Part shown: one piece after another, positions 1 to 8,765 of the stretch | How the letters are laid out: each line of letters opens with the position of its first letter | Position numbering within the stretch: the stretch's first letter is position 1 | Assembly (NCBI RefSeq): GCF_900048895.1 | Contig: NZ_LT160640.1 | Span: 186,001 to 250,000 of the forward strand | From: Neglectibacter timonensis | GTDB lineage: Bacteria > Bacillota > Clostridia > Oscillospirales > Acutalibacteraceae | DNA length: 64,000 nt | Direction: 5' to 3' | Made by a program: the position numbers and the translations under genes | The notes under the pieces: model-generated | Told to the model about the DNA's origin: nothing | What the model saw: only the letters and a program-made list of their open reading frames with translations | Databases searched by the model: none

Positions 1-1
1 T

Positions 2-553
2 GTGTCCTTTGTAGTGGTGGCGAATATTGCTTTGACATTCCTCTCTCCATCGGGGCAGGTCAACGGGTTGCTCTCTGCGCTGGGGATTATAAAGGAGCCC
101 GTGATGTTTTTCACTCTTCCCAAGGCCTTCTGGTGGCTGGTGGCGGCCATCAACATTTGGAAGGAAATGGGCTGGTCGGCCATTATCTATATCTGCGCCA
201 TTTCTGGGATCGATCCCCAGCTTTATGAAGCAGCCATGGTGGACGGCGCAGGGCGGATCAAGCGGATTTTTGCCATCACGTTGCCCGGAATTGCCCCCAC
301 TATAGTGGTGCTGCTGATTATGGCGGTGCCGGACCTGCTCAACGCAGGCTTTGACGCCTCTTACCTTTTGGGGAACGCCATGGTGTCCGATTACAGCGAA
401 GTGTTGGATACCTATGTGTATCGCCTGGGTATCCAGCAGGGGCAGTATTCCTACGCCACTGCCATTGGACTGATGCGTCAGGCAGTATCGCTGGTGCTGA
501 TTCTCTCAGCCAACGCCTTTTCCAGGAAGGTGAGCGAGTACAGTATTTTCTGA
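2..553 (+). CDS. ABC transporter permease, LplB-like (5' truncated)
   Basis: This is the C-terminal part of an inner-membrane permease of the binding-protein-dependent sugar importer type (LplB/ProtB-like). The reading frame is open at the window edge, so the true start lies upstream. Visible features are several hydrophobic segments and the cytoplasmic EAA loop (LYEAAMVDGAGRIKRI, about residues 76-91), which contacts the ATPase. It ends 30 nt before the next permease, so the two form a heterodimeric channel in one operon. The substrate cannot be read from the sequence; the family handles oligosaccharides or sugar-like solutes. The binding protein is presumably encoded upstream, outside the window. 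Confidence 0.88.
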   Translation: MSFVVVANIALTFLSPSGQVNGLLSALGIIKEPVMFFTLPKAFWWLVAAINIWKEMGWSAIIYICAISGIDPQLYEAAMVDGAGRIKRIFAITLPGIAPTIVVLLIMAVPDLLNAGFDASYLLGNAMVSDYSEVLDTYVYRLGIQQGQYSYATAIGLMRQAVSLVLILSANAFSRKVSEYSIF

Positions 554-583
554 GGTAAAAGAGCAGAAAGGATGGGAGACTTC

Positions 584-1474
584 ATGAAAAAAACAAGGGA
601 GGATTTCGCGCTCAGTGCTGTGATAGCCGTTGTGATGACGGTGGTGGTGGTACTGACCCTGTATCCCTTTTTAAATATCCTGGCAATTTCGCTTAACGAC
701 GCCAGGGACGCGACAGCGGGAGGGATTTCACTGTGGCCGCGGAAGTTCAGCCTGGACAGTTACCGAACGGTATTCGGCTACGAAAATCTGTACCGGGCTT
801 TGGGCGTCAGTGTATTGAGAACGGTGATAGGGTCGTTTCTAACCCTGGCGGTAACCTCTATGTGCGCCTATGCGCTGACCAAGAAAAATTTGGTGGGATA
901 CCGGTTTTTTTATCTTTTTTTCGTCACCTCCATGTTCATTTCCGGCGGCCTGATCCCAACCTTTCTGCTCTACCAGCAGTTGGGCATCTACAACACCTTC
1001 TGGGTCTATATTCTGCCGGGAGCCTTCAGCGCGTACTATATGATTCTGTTCAGAACCTATATCATCCAACTGCCCAAAGGATTGGAGGAGGCGGCTTTTT
1101 TGGATGGGGCCGGGGAATGGGCGGTCTATTTCCGGATTGTGCTGCCCATGTCTACCCCTATGCTGGCTACAGTGGGCCTCTTTGTCGCGGTGGCGCAGTG
1201 GAGCGCCTGGCAGGATACCCTGTACTACGTCACGAACCCCAATCTGGAAAGCCTGCAGTTCGTGCTGATGAAGGTACTGCGCCAGGCAGAGGCTACCGCC
1301 ATTGCAAAGCAGGCGAAATCCACAATGATGCGCCAGATGCGTACGGTGAATATCACCCCCGATTCCATTAAAATGGCCATCACCATTGTGGCTACCCTGC
1401 CCATCCTGCTGGTCTATCCGTTCCTGCAAAAATATTTCGTCAAGGGAATGGTGCTAGGAGCGGTGAAGGAGTGA
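584..1474 (+). CDS. carbohydrate ABC transporter permease, LplC/YtcP-like
   Basis: Second permease of the importer, about 296 aa and of normal family length. A first hydrophobic segment follows a short basic N-terminus (MKKTREDF), and further membrane spans surround an EAA loop (GLEEAAFLDGAGEWAVYF, about residues 168-185). The ATG at 584 was preferred over the ATG at 572 because GGGAG lies just before it and AAAGG directly abuts the earlier ATG; the choice is not certain. The coding region overlaps or abuts the frame of the downstream ADP-ribosylglycohydrolase gene, which suggests co-transcription. The substrate is unknown. Confidence 0.88.
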   Translation: MKKTREDFALSAVIAVVMTVVVVLTLYPFLNILAISLNDARDATAGGISLWPRKFSLDSYRTVFGYENLYRALGVSVLRTVIGSFLTLAVTSMCAYALTKKNLVGYRFFYLFFVTSMFISGGLIPTFLLYQQLGIYNTFWVYILPGAFSAYYMILFRTYIIQLPKGLEEAAFLDGAGEWAVYFRIVLPMSTPMLATVGLFVAVAQWSAWQDTLYYVTNPNLESLQFVLMKVLRQAEATAIAKQAKSTMMRQMRTVNITPDSIKMAITIVATLPILLVYPFLQKYFVKGMVLGAVKE

Positions 1475-1506
1475 CGACGGCTCGGAAAAGAAAGGAGATT
1501 TTATCA

Positions 1507-3603
1507 ATGATTCCTGATAACTATATGGAAAAGCTCTATGCCGGCTGGCTTGGAAAGCTGATCGGCGTCCGGTTCGGTGCCCCTATTGAGGGTTGGAGTT
1601 ACGAACAGATTGAAAAAACCTACGGCGAGGTGGAGGACTACCTGGTGGATTACCGGGAGTTTGCTGCCGATGACGACAGCAACGGACCTATGTTTTTCCT
1701 GCGGGCGCTGGAGGACTACGGTTTGAACGCCACGGCGGAGGAGATGGGGCTCACCTGGCTGAATTATGCGCCCTATGAGCATGGTTTTTACTGGTGGGGT
1801 GGTTATGGAAACTCCACGGAACATACGGCCTATCTAAACCTTCGAAGCGGAATACCTGCCCCGCGCTCCGGTTCCGTGGAGCAAAACGGTGCGGCTGTAG
1901 CGGAGCAGATCGGCGGCCAGATTTTTATTGACACCTGGGGTCTAGTAAACCCTGCTGCTCCGGAGCGGGCGGCTGATTATGCCCGGCGGGCGGCCAGCGT
2001 TTCTCATGGCGGAAACGGTGTGTACGGCGGTATGTTTGTGGCAGCCTGTATCAGTGCTGCATTCTGCGAAACGGAGATCGGGACTGTGCTTCGAAAGGGC
2101 CTGTCAGTGATCCCGGAAGACTGCGAGTACCGCAGGGTGGCGGAGGACCTTATCGCTTACCATCAGGCGCATCCGGAGAATTGGCGGGAGGCCTTCGCCT
2201 ACGTGAAGGCAAATTATGGGTATGACAGGTATCCCGGCGCATGCCATATCATCCCCAATTCGGCTGTAATGGTACTCTCCATGCTGTACGGCCAGGGGGA
2301 TTTTTCCAAGACGCTGTGTATCTGCAACATGTGCGGCTGGGATACGGATTGCAATGTCGGGAATGTGGGCTGTATTCTGGGAACGCTCTGCGGCCTGGAG
2401 GGAATTGAGAACCGCTGGAGAAAACCCCTGAACGACGCTTTTGTGTGCTCCAGCGTGATGGGCAGCCTGAACAGCATGGATGTTCCGAGCTGCGTCACCT
2501 ATATTGCCTCTCTGGCTTACCGTATTGCAGGAGAAACGTACCCAGAGAGATGGCGCGCCCATTTAGAGGGAAATGCGGCCAGGTTTCATTTTGATCTGCC
2601 CGGCTCCACTCAAGGGTTCCGTGTGGCAATGGAGCAGGAACAGCCGGAGGAATCCCTGCTCAGCAACTGGGATGGGGCACTGAAAGCAGTGGTAAAACGG
2701 CTGCTCAGGCCGGGGTACGCCTTCCGCGTATTTCGGAAAACCCACTATCATCCGGAGGATTTCCATGACAGCCGCTATGACCCCTGTTTTTCTCCCCAGC
2801 TTTATCCTGGGCAGACCCTGAGTGTGAGGGTGAAAGCGGAGAGCGGCCCTTTGCTGAGTGCGGCTCTTTATGTGAGGAACCGGCAGGAGCTTCTCAAAGC
2901 CGAGCCGGAGGTGCTGAACGCGGGAGATTGGACGTTGCTGCGTTACCGCATTCCCGCCCTGCCCTGTGGATGCATAGAAGAGGCGGGCGTGCTGTTCACC
3001 GCGCTGGATGGCTGGAACGGCACCGCTGTGGTGCTTCTGGACGATATGGATTACAGCGGAGTACCGGACTACTCGGTGGATTTCAACAGAGAGTCTGTGG
3101 AAAATTGGAGTCCGTCCCACCGGGAAATCAGCCAATTTACCTACCTCAAGGGGATTTGGAGGCTGGAGGATGGCGTACTCAGCGGCAGTTGTGCCGACTT
3201 TGGGGAAACCTATACCGGCGGCCGGGAATGGACCGATTACCGCTTTACTGCTTCGCTGTGCCCCATACTCGGAGAGGCACACCGTATGAACTTCCGGGTG
3301 CAGGGTGCGGTTCGCTCCTATGCGTTGGAACTTTCGGAGAAAGGGCTGCTGCGGCTGTGCAAGAATCGAAACGGCTATGAGATTCTTGCGGAATGCAGTT
3401 TCCCCTGGGAAACTGGAAAATGGCATTCCCTCACAGCGGAGCTGCGCGGCGCGGAAATCCGGGTACTCAGCGAGGGAAAAGAACTGCTGCGGTACACGGA
3501 TGGGGATGCCCCCTATCTCAGCGGCTGTATCGGCGCTTCTGTAGCCGGCGGCAGCCACTGCCACTACCGTGACTTTATAGTTGCTCCGGTGACAATAGAA
3601 TGA
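1507..3603 (+). CDS. ADP-ribosylglycohydrolase family protein with C-terminal extension
   Basis: About 698 aa. The N-terminal half resembles the DraG/ADP-ribosylglycohydrolase fold: an opening helix with GWLGKLIGVRFGAPIEG, an acidic metal-binding stretch ADDDSN near residue 55, and the second metal motif GWDTDCNVGNVG near residue 280. Known members cleave ADP-ribose from proteins or small molecules, but many of unknown substrate sit in sugar-uptake loci, as here. The C-terminal half (about residues 340-698) looks beta-rich and ends in a segment resembling a LamG-like/jelly-roll glycan-related domain; that is inference. A GTG at 1471 is in frame, but AAAGGAG at 1491-1497 fits the ATG at 1507. 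No signal peptide is seen, so the protein is probably cytoplasmic. Confidence 0.85.
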   Translation: MIPDNYMEKLYAGWLGKLIGVRFGAPIEGWSYEQIEKTYGEVEDYLVDYREFAADDDSNGPMFFLRALEDYGLNATAEEMGLTWLNYAPYEHGFYWWGGYGNSTEHTAYLNLRSGIPAPRSGSVEQNGAAVAEQIGGQIFIDTWGLVNPAAPERAADYARRAASVSHGGNGVYGGMFVAACISAAFCETEIGTVLRKGLSVIPEDCEYRRVAEDLIAYHQAHPENWREAFAYVKANYGYDRYPGACHIIPNSAVMVLSMLYGQGDFSKTLCICNMCGWDTDCNVGNVGCILGTLCGLEGIENRWRKPLNDAFVCSSVMGSLNSMDVPSCVTYIASLAYRIAGETYPERWRAHLEGNAARFHFDLPGSTQGFRVAMEQEQPEESLLSNWDGALKAVVKRLLRPGYAFRVFRKTHYHPEDFHDSRYDPCFSPQLYPGQTLSVRVKAESGPLLSAALYVRNRQELLKAEPEVLNAGDWTLLRYRIPALPCGCIEEAGVLFTALDGWNGTAVVLLDDMDYSGVPDYSVDFNRESVENWSPSHREISQFTYLKGIWRLEDGVLSGSCADFGETYTGGREWTDYRFTASLCPILGEAHRMNFRVQGAVRSYALELSEKGLLRLCKNRNGYEILAECSFPWETGKWHSLTAELRGAEIRVLSEGKELLRYTDGDAPYLSGCIGASVAGGSHCHYRDFIVAPVTIE

Positions 3604-3684
3604 CGTCACTTCAAAAGTGTCCCCAGAAAAGCATTGCCGGAACATCGGCATGAGAGCGGCGGCTGGATAGAGGCAGGTGAAAAA

Positions 3685-3717
3685 CAGGACCTTTCCCCGT
3701 AAGGGAGAAAGGTCCTG
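3685..3717. terminator. bidirectional intrinsic terminator
   Basis: An 11-bp perfect stem (arms 3685-3695 and 3707-3717) lies between two convergent genes. On the minus strand it is followed by a run of five T, so it is strongest for the gene at 3730-4827; the T-run on the plus strand is weaker. Confidence 0.8.
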
Positions 3718-3729
3718 CCATTTTGCTGC

Positions 3730-4827
3730 CTATTCTTCTTTTTTGGACTTAAGAGCTTTGTCGATTGCCAGCTGTACAGCTTCCAGTTCTGCTGCGTCGT
3801 ACTCTGGATTATTGGAACGCGCTATGCCTACATCCTGTTCCAGGCGCAGGAGTTTTTTCAGGCTGGTAGTCTCCAGTTTATCAACCCGATCCTGAATGTA
3901 GCGCTCCCGGTCATAAAGTTTTCCTCTATAAGTGAAGGCGGAGCCTGCAAAATCGGAATCAACTAAATATTCTTTGAACTTAAAGCGGCGTCGTATGGCA
4001 TTAATAAGGACTCCAAAAGCAGCAAGGAGAGCAAAGCTCAACGCACCGCTCAATGCATTATAGAGCGGATTTTTAACAAAATATTCTGTTGTGGCCTGCT
4101 TTTCCGCTTCTTCCCATGTTATTGTGCGGCCAGACGTCCGCTGTCCTGATGCTTCTACAGGTTTATTAAGAGATGACGGGTCTGGCGAAGGGGAAGAGAG
4201 AGGGCGTTCTTTGTCCTGAAGCGGGTATGTTACAGTGGCGACAGTCTGATAGAGGAATTCTTCCTGCTCCTTTGTGATATTTCCTTCTAAAGAGTAAAGG
4301 GAAATGTATTGAAACATGTTGTCTCGGATTGTGAAAAGGCACAATTTTCCGAAATCACCCAAGGTGCCGTAGTCTATCCTCAGCCATATAAAACGGTGAC
4401 GGTTGATCGCAAATCCGTCGCTGGAAGAATATCCGCTGTTTGCTCCGGTTGCGAAGGAAGATAAATATGCAGCGGTTGCCTGGAATCCCTCATCAGAAAG
4501 CCGGTCCAAGGAGTAGATGAGGCTTTCTTCTTCTTTGGAAGTTATCTCTATGAATAAGTTTTGTTCCAGATCGGCAGCGAAAAGATAACAGTCCGTTTCT
4601 GTCAGCCAATCATCCCCTGGGTCTCCCCCCAACTTTTCATAAGCAGGATCGTCGTGAGGGGTTTCCCTGGTGATCACTGTGTAGCTGGAAGGGATTTCTA
4701 TTGTCAGATCCAATTCGGACAGGTTGACGAAATGGTTTTCAGGCGCAGAGGCGCTGCAAACCAGAGGAACGCCGGTAAAGACAAGGAATGCTATCAATAC
4801 GGTCGCTAAAAGATGCTTCCTAATCAT
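3730..4827 (-). CDS. unknown membrane-anchored extracytoplasmic protein
   Basis: Unrecognised protein of 365 aa. It starts with a cleavable-looking signal sequence (MIRKHLLATVLIAFLVF, possible cleavage after CSASA). An extracytoplasmic region of about 220 residues follows, then a Ser/Pro-rich linker (LSSPSPDPSSLNKP). One transmembrane segment (ALSFALLAAFGVLINAI) near residue 265 is followed by a basic stop-transfer (RRRFKFK). The cytoplasmic tail of about 80 residues is charged and probably helical. Signal peptide plus C-terminal anchor places most of the protein outside the membrane. It is monocistronic between a terminator and a stretch of about 230 nt without a gene. No enzymatic motif was found. 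Confidence 0.7.
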   Translation of the reverse strand: MIRKHLLATVLIAFLVFTGVPLVCSASAPENHFVNLSELDLTIEIPSSYTVITRETPHDDPAYEKLGGDPGDDWLTETDCYLFAADLEQNLFIEITSKEEESLIYSLDRLSDEGFQATAAYLSSFATGANSGYSSSDGFAINRHRFIWLRIDYGTLGDFGKLCLFTIRDNMFQYISLYSLEGNITKEQEEFLYQTVATVTYPLQDKERPLSSPSPDPSSLNKPVEASGQRTSGRTITWEEAEKQATTEYFVKNPLYNALSGALSFALLAAFGVLINAIRRRFKFKEYLVDSDFAGSAFTYRGKLYDRERYIQDRVDKLETTSLKKLLRLEQDVGIARSNNPEYDAAELEAVQLAIDKALKSKKEE

Positions 4828-5058
4828 TTAAATCCCTTTCTCTTGGAATTCCAGTCCCAGCAGCTTATCTTCGGATGACACGCAGAGAAGTGCTGTGAAC
4901 TATCCCAATTTCATCTTATAACATCTTAATTTGCTTTTTGGTTCCAAAGCAGTTTTTTGTTAGGGGAGGGAAGCCTTCTCGCTTTAAGTTTCCTTCAAAA
5001 CAGTCGGATTTTGACTCTGACAGGCGTGAAAAAAAGTATGAATTTCAGCGCGCCGCAG

Positions 5059-5832
5059 TCAGACGGCACCCGGAACCCGTGCGTTGGGCAGCAGCCAAAA
5101 CAGGGCCATCAATACCGGCTGGTGGGCCAGATAGATCACAAGGCTGTGCCTTCCAAGGAAGGCCAGGGGAGCAAACCCGGGATGGAGGCATTTTAACGCT
5201 TTTTCCTGGCGGGAGAGCAGGCTCCAGAGAAAATATCCGGTGACAAAGAGGAAAAACCAGGGAATCAGGGGGAAATAATCGCTGGAAGAAAAAGCTGGAG
5301 AGGGAAAGCCCAGTACGGCAAACAGTTCGGAACCATAGAGCCAATCCGGCAGTGTACACAGGCGCAGCCCCTCAAAGCCTAAGGATCCGTTCGGCACGTT
5401 GCGCAGCAGCAGGAAAAGGCCGAAGGAACAGAACAGCCCTGCCAGAGGAGGAACTCTTTTTAATAACTTGTGGAGGGGGATCATCAGCAGTGCAGAGAAA
5501 CCCAGCAGGGTGAGCACCCCATACTGGATGAGCTCCGAAGGCATAAAAAACCAGGTGACCAGCGTGATGGCTGCGCCGCAGCCCACCAACATCAGGCTCC
5601 GCCGGAGAGGATGCCGGGAAAGCTGCCAGCATAGACCGGAGAGCAGGATAAAGGTCCAGCAGATACTCTGCTGCCACCAATATCCCGGCAGTGCGTTATA
5701 CCAGGGCACAGAGTATCCCTTCACATTCACCAGGTCATACATGCCGTGATACAGTATCATGCTGATAAGACACAGGCCGCGTACGGTATCCAGCATTCCA
5801 TAGGGACGCGTTCCTGGACGTATCCTGTTCAA
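5059..5832 (-). CDS. HGSNAT/DUF1624-like membrane acyltransferase
   Basis: Polytopic membrane protein of 257 aa. The N-terminus (LDTVRGLCLISMILYHGMYDL) carries the RG...YH signature seen in the heparan-alpha-glucosaminide N-acetyltransferase catalytic family (DUF1624), and a second conserved patch near the C-terminus (LGRHSLVIYLAHQPV) is typical of acyltransferase-3-like proteins. About seven hydrophobic segments are visible. Family members are thought to move acyl groups across or at the membrane; the bacterial substrate is unknown. Its start overlaps the stop of the dCMP deaminase gene by 4 nt (ATGA), so it is translationally coupled to that gene, although no functional link is obvious. Confidence 0.78.
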   Translation of the reverse strand: MNRIRPGTRPYGMLDTVRGLCLISMILYHGMYDLVNVKGYSVPWYNALPGYWWQQSICWTFILLSGLCWQLSRHPLRRSLMLVGCGAAITLVTWFFMPSELIQYGVLTLLGFSALLMIPLHKLLKRVPPLAGLFCSFGLFLLLRNVPNGSLGFEGLRLCTLPDWLYGSELFAVLGFPSPAFSSSDYFPLIPWFFLFVTGYFLWSLLSRQEKALKCLHPGFAPLAFLGRHSLVIYLAHQPVLMALFWLLPNARVPGAV

Positions 5833-6335
5833 TAGCCAAGCACCCCCCGAAGGGATTCATCGTCTTCCACCCAATTGTTTACCTGGATGGTGCGGTAATG
5901 CTCCCGATCGTCCCGAACCACCACGAAAGCGATGCCTGCATTGATCACCATTCGCTTGCACATAGAACAGCAGATGGCATCCTTTACATATTCACCGGTT
6001 TCCACCTCTTTCCCCACCAGATAAAGGGTGCTTCCCAGCATATCGTTACGGGAAGCGCTGATGATGGCATTGGCTTCTGCGTGCACGCTGCGGCACAGCT
6101 CATACCGCTCTCCCCGCGGCACGCCCAGCCGGGTTCGCAGGCAGTAGCCCAGATCGGAACAGTTCTGCCGTCCCCGGGGCGCGCCTACATAACCGGTGGA
6201 GATCACCTCGTCGTTTTTCACTATGACAGCCCCGTAATGCTTACGCAGGCAGGTGCACCGCTGGGAAACCGTTTCAGCCAGATCCAAATAGTAATTGATC
6301 TTGTCGCGTCTTTGCAGTTTTTCCATAAACGACAC
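5829..6335 (-). CDS. comEB: deoxycytidylate (dCMP) deaminase
   Basis: Zinc-dependent deaminase of 168 aa that converts dCMP to dUMP and so feeds dTMP synthesis. The zinc site is visible as HAEANAI (His ligand and catalytic Glu, near residue 85) and CSMCKRM (two Cys ligands, near residue 122). The N-terminal segment RCTCLRKHYGAVIV and the GAPRG stretch are typical of the dCMP/ComE deaminase family. The start has CGGAG about 7-8 nt upstream, and a consensus promoter lies at 6359-6387. It is the first gene of a two-gene operon. The symbol follows Bacillus usage; a role in competence is not implied. Confidence 0.93.
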   Translation of the reverse strand: MSFMEKLQRRDKINYYLDLAETVSQRCTCLRKHYGAVIVKNDEVISTGYVGAPRGRQNCSDLGYCLRTRLGVPRGERYELCRSVHAEANAIISASRNDMLGSTLYLVGKEVETGEYVKDAICCSMCKRMVINAGIAFVVVRDDREHYRTIQVNNWVEDDESLRGVLGY

Positions 6336-6358
6336 TCCGTTTTTTTAAAGATGCCTCT

Positions 6359-6387
6359 ATTATACGGCAGGCAGGGGATTTTGACAA
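6359..6387 (-). promoter_or_regulatory. sigma-A promoter of the dCMP deaminase operon
   Basis: On the minus strand TTGTCA (6382-6387) and a perfect TATAAT (6359-6364) are separated by 17 nt. The predicted transcript starts about 20 nt before the start codon at 6335. Confidence 0.8.
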
Positions 6388-6649
6388 GACGGGGCGAAAA
6401 TGGTAAAATACTCACAAATCAGATAAATCCTCAATGACAACAGCAGGCTTTTGGCTTTTGGAAGGATCGGAGAATGGTTCTGAGCTTCTCCTGAAGCCCG
6501 GATGGTTTTTGTGAAGCTGGATGGGATCTATCCGCGCCGTGTAGGCTGACGGCCTCATAGTTACCTGCAGTGTAGTTTTAGTTTGTTTTTAAAATGATCC
6601 GGCGTGAAAAATTATTAAAATCATTGTAGAAAAGAAAAGGAGTTCAGGA
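6388..6649. other. intergenic region between divergent genes, no gene seen
   Basis: Together with the promoter above this makes a 314-nt divergent gap. No RNA gene or conserved ORF was recognised. An AAAAGGAG ribosome binding site sits at the right end, before 6650. A promoter for the rightward gene must lie here, but no convincing -35/-10 pair was found. Confidence 0.5.
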
Positions 6650-8764
6650 ATGAACGGAAGCCTGTGGGGCGCTGTGGCGGCGCTGCTGTATTTTGCACTG
6701 TTCCAGCTGTGCGGAATTTCCTGTGTCCTTGCCCTGGTTCCCCAGGAGGGAAGAGGCGTCCGTCTGCTGTTGGGCAGTGTGTGCGGCAGCGTACTGTTGC
6801 AGTGGTGTCCTGTGCTCTTCGCTTTTTTTCTGGAGTTTACCCTGCCAGCTCATTTCTGCGGCGCGGCGCTGGCCTGCCTTTTGGGCGTCGCCGGGTTTTG
6901 GCAGTACAAGCGGCATGGAGCAAGGTCTCCAGGCGGTGGTGAGAGTTTGCTTTCCCTGCTGCGCCGCAGAAAATTCCTGTGGGGTGTCCTGGCAGTATTG
7001 GGAGTTTACTGTTTTCTGGTTTGGAAATCCTTCCTTTTTGAGGGAGGGCGCGTTTACAGCAGTCAGGCCACCTACGGGGATATGAGCATGCACCTGAGTT
7101 TTCTCACCAGCCTGAAGGAGCAGGGAACCTTCCCGCCGGACTACTCGCTTCTGCCGGGGGCAAAGCTATCTTATCCTTTCCTTTCCGACAGCATTTCTTC
7201 CAGTCTCTATCTGCTGGGCGCGCCGCTGAAGTTTGCCTATGTATTGCCTATGTGTGCGGCTGGGGCCCAGGTGCTGTTTGGCTGCTGCCTGTTTTTCCTG
7301 CGGATGCTGGGGAACAGCAGCGGCAGGACGGCGCTTGCCCTTGTATTTTTCTTTTTCAACGGTGGCTTGGGTATCCTTTATTTTCTCGGTGGGGAACCGG
7401 AAAACTTCGTCAGGCTGTTTACTGCTTTTTACGAAACGCCCACAAATCTGGTTGGGGAAGAGATCCGCTGGGTCAATGTGATCGTGGACATGATGCTGCC
7501 CCAGCGCGCCACGCTGTTCGGCTGGGCCGTGTTGTTTCCTTTGCTGTTCCTGCTGTATCGGGCTGTGTTCGAGGGTGAGCGGCGGTATTTTCTCTATGCG
7601 GGAGTCCTGGCTGGGACTCTGCCCATGATTCACACCCATTCTTTTCTGGCCTTTGCAGTGGTCTGCGGCGGATGGCTGTTTTTCTCCCTCTTAAATGGCC
7701 TTGACTTGGGTCGAATAGCCGTACGGACTGGAAAGTGGTGTGTCGGCTTGGGACTGCTGGTGATGGGAGCTGTGAAGGCTCTGCTTCAGGCCAACGGTTT
7801 ACGGGATGCTCCGCAGCTTCTCTGGACTGCCGGAGGCCTGTTGCTTCTCTTTTTCGCCTTTGTCTGTCTGCTGTTGTGGAGGGCCTGCCGCAGAGGTGGG
7901 GGCGGGCTGCTGCTGCACACTTGGGGAGCATTATTCCTTTCTGCCTGTGCGCTGGCGCTGCCCCAGCTGATCTTCTGGACGTTTGATCAAGCGAAGACAG
8001 GAGGGTTTGTGCGGGGGCGTTTTGGGTGGTGCATCGGGGAAGACGGCTATCTCCTGTTCTATCTGAAGAATATCGGTTTGGCAGGTATCCTGGCCTTGCT
8101 GGGGCTGCTGCAGGCAAAGCGGCGGGAGTTTATGAAATATGCGCCTGCGCTATTCCTTTGGCTGATGGCTGAGCTGGTGGTGTTTCAGCCCAATGAATAT
8201 GACAATAACAAACTGCTCTATCCGGCTTTTGCTTTTCTCTGCTGTGCAGCTTCCAACTGTACCTTTACCCTGCTGGAAAAGCTGAAGGGAAAAGCTGCAC
8301 GGAAGGGGGCGGCGGTTTCTCTGGCCGCGCTGTGTTCGGTTTCAGCGGTCTTAACCATGGGACGGGAGACGGTATCCCGTTATGAATTGTACGGCTCAGG
8401 GGCCGTGGAGCTGGCGGAATTTGTAGAGGAACAGATTCCGGCGGACGCTGTGGTGCTCACTGATCTGCGTCATAATAATGAGATTACCTGTCTGGCTGGC
8501 CGGAACATTGTGTGCGGTTCGCCTTCGTACCTATACTATCATGGTTTGAACTATCAGGAGAACGCTCTGGCAGTGCAGGCGATGTACGAGTCGCCTGCAG
8601 CTTCCCAGGGGTTGTTTAGCCGGTATCAGGTGGACTATATGCTGGTCAGCGACTATGAAAGGAATTCCTTCCAGGTGGACGAGCAGAGCTTGGAGGAAAA
8701 GTATCCCTGCGTTTACGACGACGGATGTAGAAAGCTTTATCAAGTGACAAAAAGGGAGACATGA
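6650..8764 (+). CDS. large polytopic membrane protein, possibly GT-C-like
   Basis: A 704-aa protein with about 12 or more hydrophobic segments spread over residues 1-560, followed by a soluble C-terminal domain of about 140 residues. Between the second and third hydrophobic blocks is a loop with the acidic stretch ATYGDMSMHLSFL and LPGAKLSYPFLSDS. A first large extracytoplasmic loop with acidic residues plus a soluble C-terminus resembles GT-C type glycosyltransferases, which use polyprenyl-phosphate sugars, but no specific family was recognised, so this is inference. AAAAGGAG precedes the ATG. It ends 1 nt before rsmA, implying co-transcription. Confidence 0.7.
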   Translation: MNGSLWGAVAALLYFALFQLCGISCVLALVPQEGRGVRLLLGSVCGSVLLQWCPVLFAFFLEFTLPAHFCGAALACLLGVAGFWQYKRHGARSPGGGESLLSLLRRRKFLWGVLAVLGVYCFLVWKSFLFEGGRVYSSQATYGDMSMHLSFLTSLKEQGTFPPDYSLLPGAKLSYPFLSDSISSSLYLLGAPLKFAYVLPMCAAGAQVLFGCCLFFLRMLGNSSGRTALALVFFFFNGGLGILYFLGGEPENFVRLFTAFYETPTNLVGEEIRWVNVIVDMMLPQRATLFGWAVLFPLLFLLYRAVFEGERRYFLYAGVLAGTLPMIHTHSFLAFAVVCGGWLFFSLLNGLDLGRIAVRTGKWCVGLGLLVMGAVKALLQANGLRDAPQLLWTAGGLLLLFFAFVCLLLWRACRRGGGGLLLHTWGALFLSACALALPQLIFWTFDQAKTGGFVRGRFGWCIGEDGYLLFYLKNIGLAGILALLGLLQAKRREFMKYAPALFLWLMAELVVFQPNEYDNNKLLYPAFAFLCCAASNCTFTLLEKLKGKAARKGAAVSLAALCSVSAVLTMGRETVSRYELYGSGAVELAEFVEEQIPADAVVLTDLRHNNEITCLAGRNIVCGSPSYLYYHGLNYQENALAVQAMYESPAASQGLFSRYQVDYMLVSDYERNSFQVDEQSLEEKYPCVYDDGCRKLYQVTKRET

Positions 8765-8765
8765 C

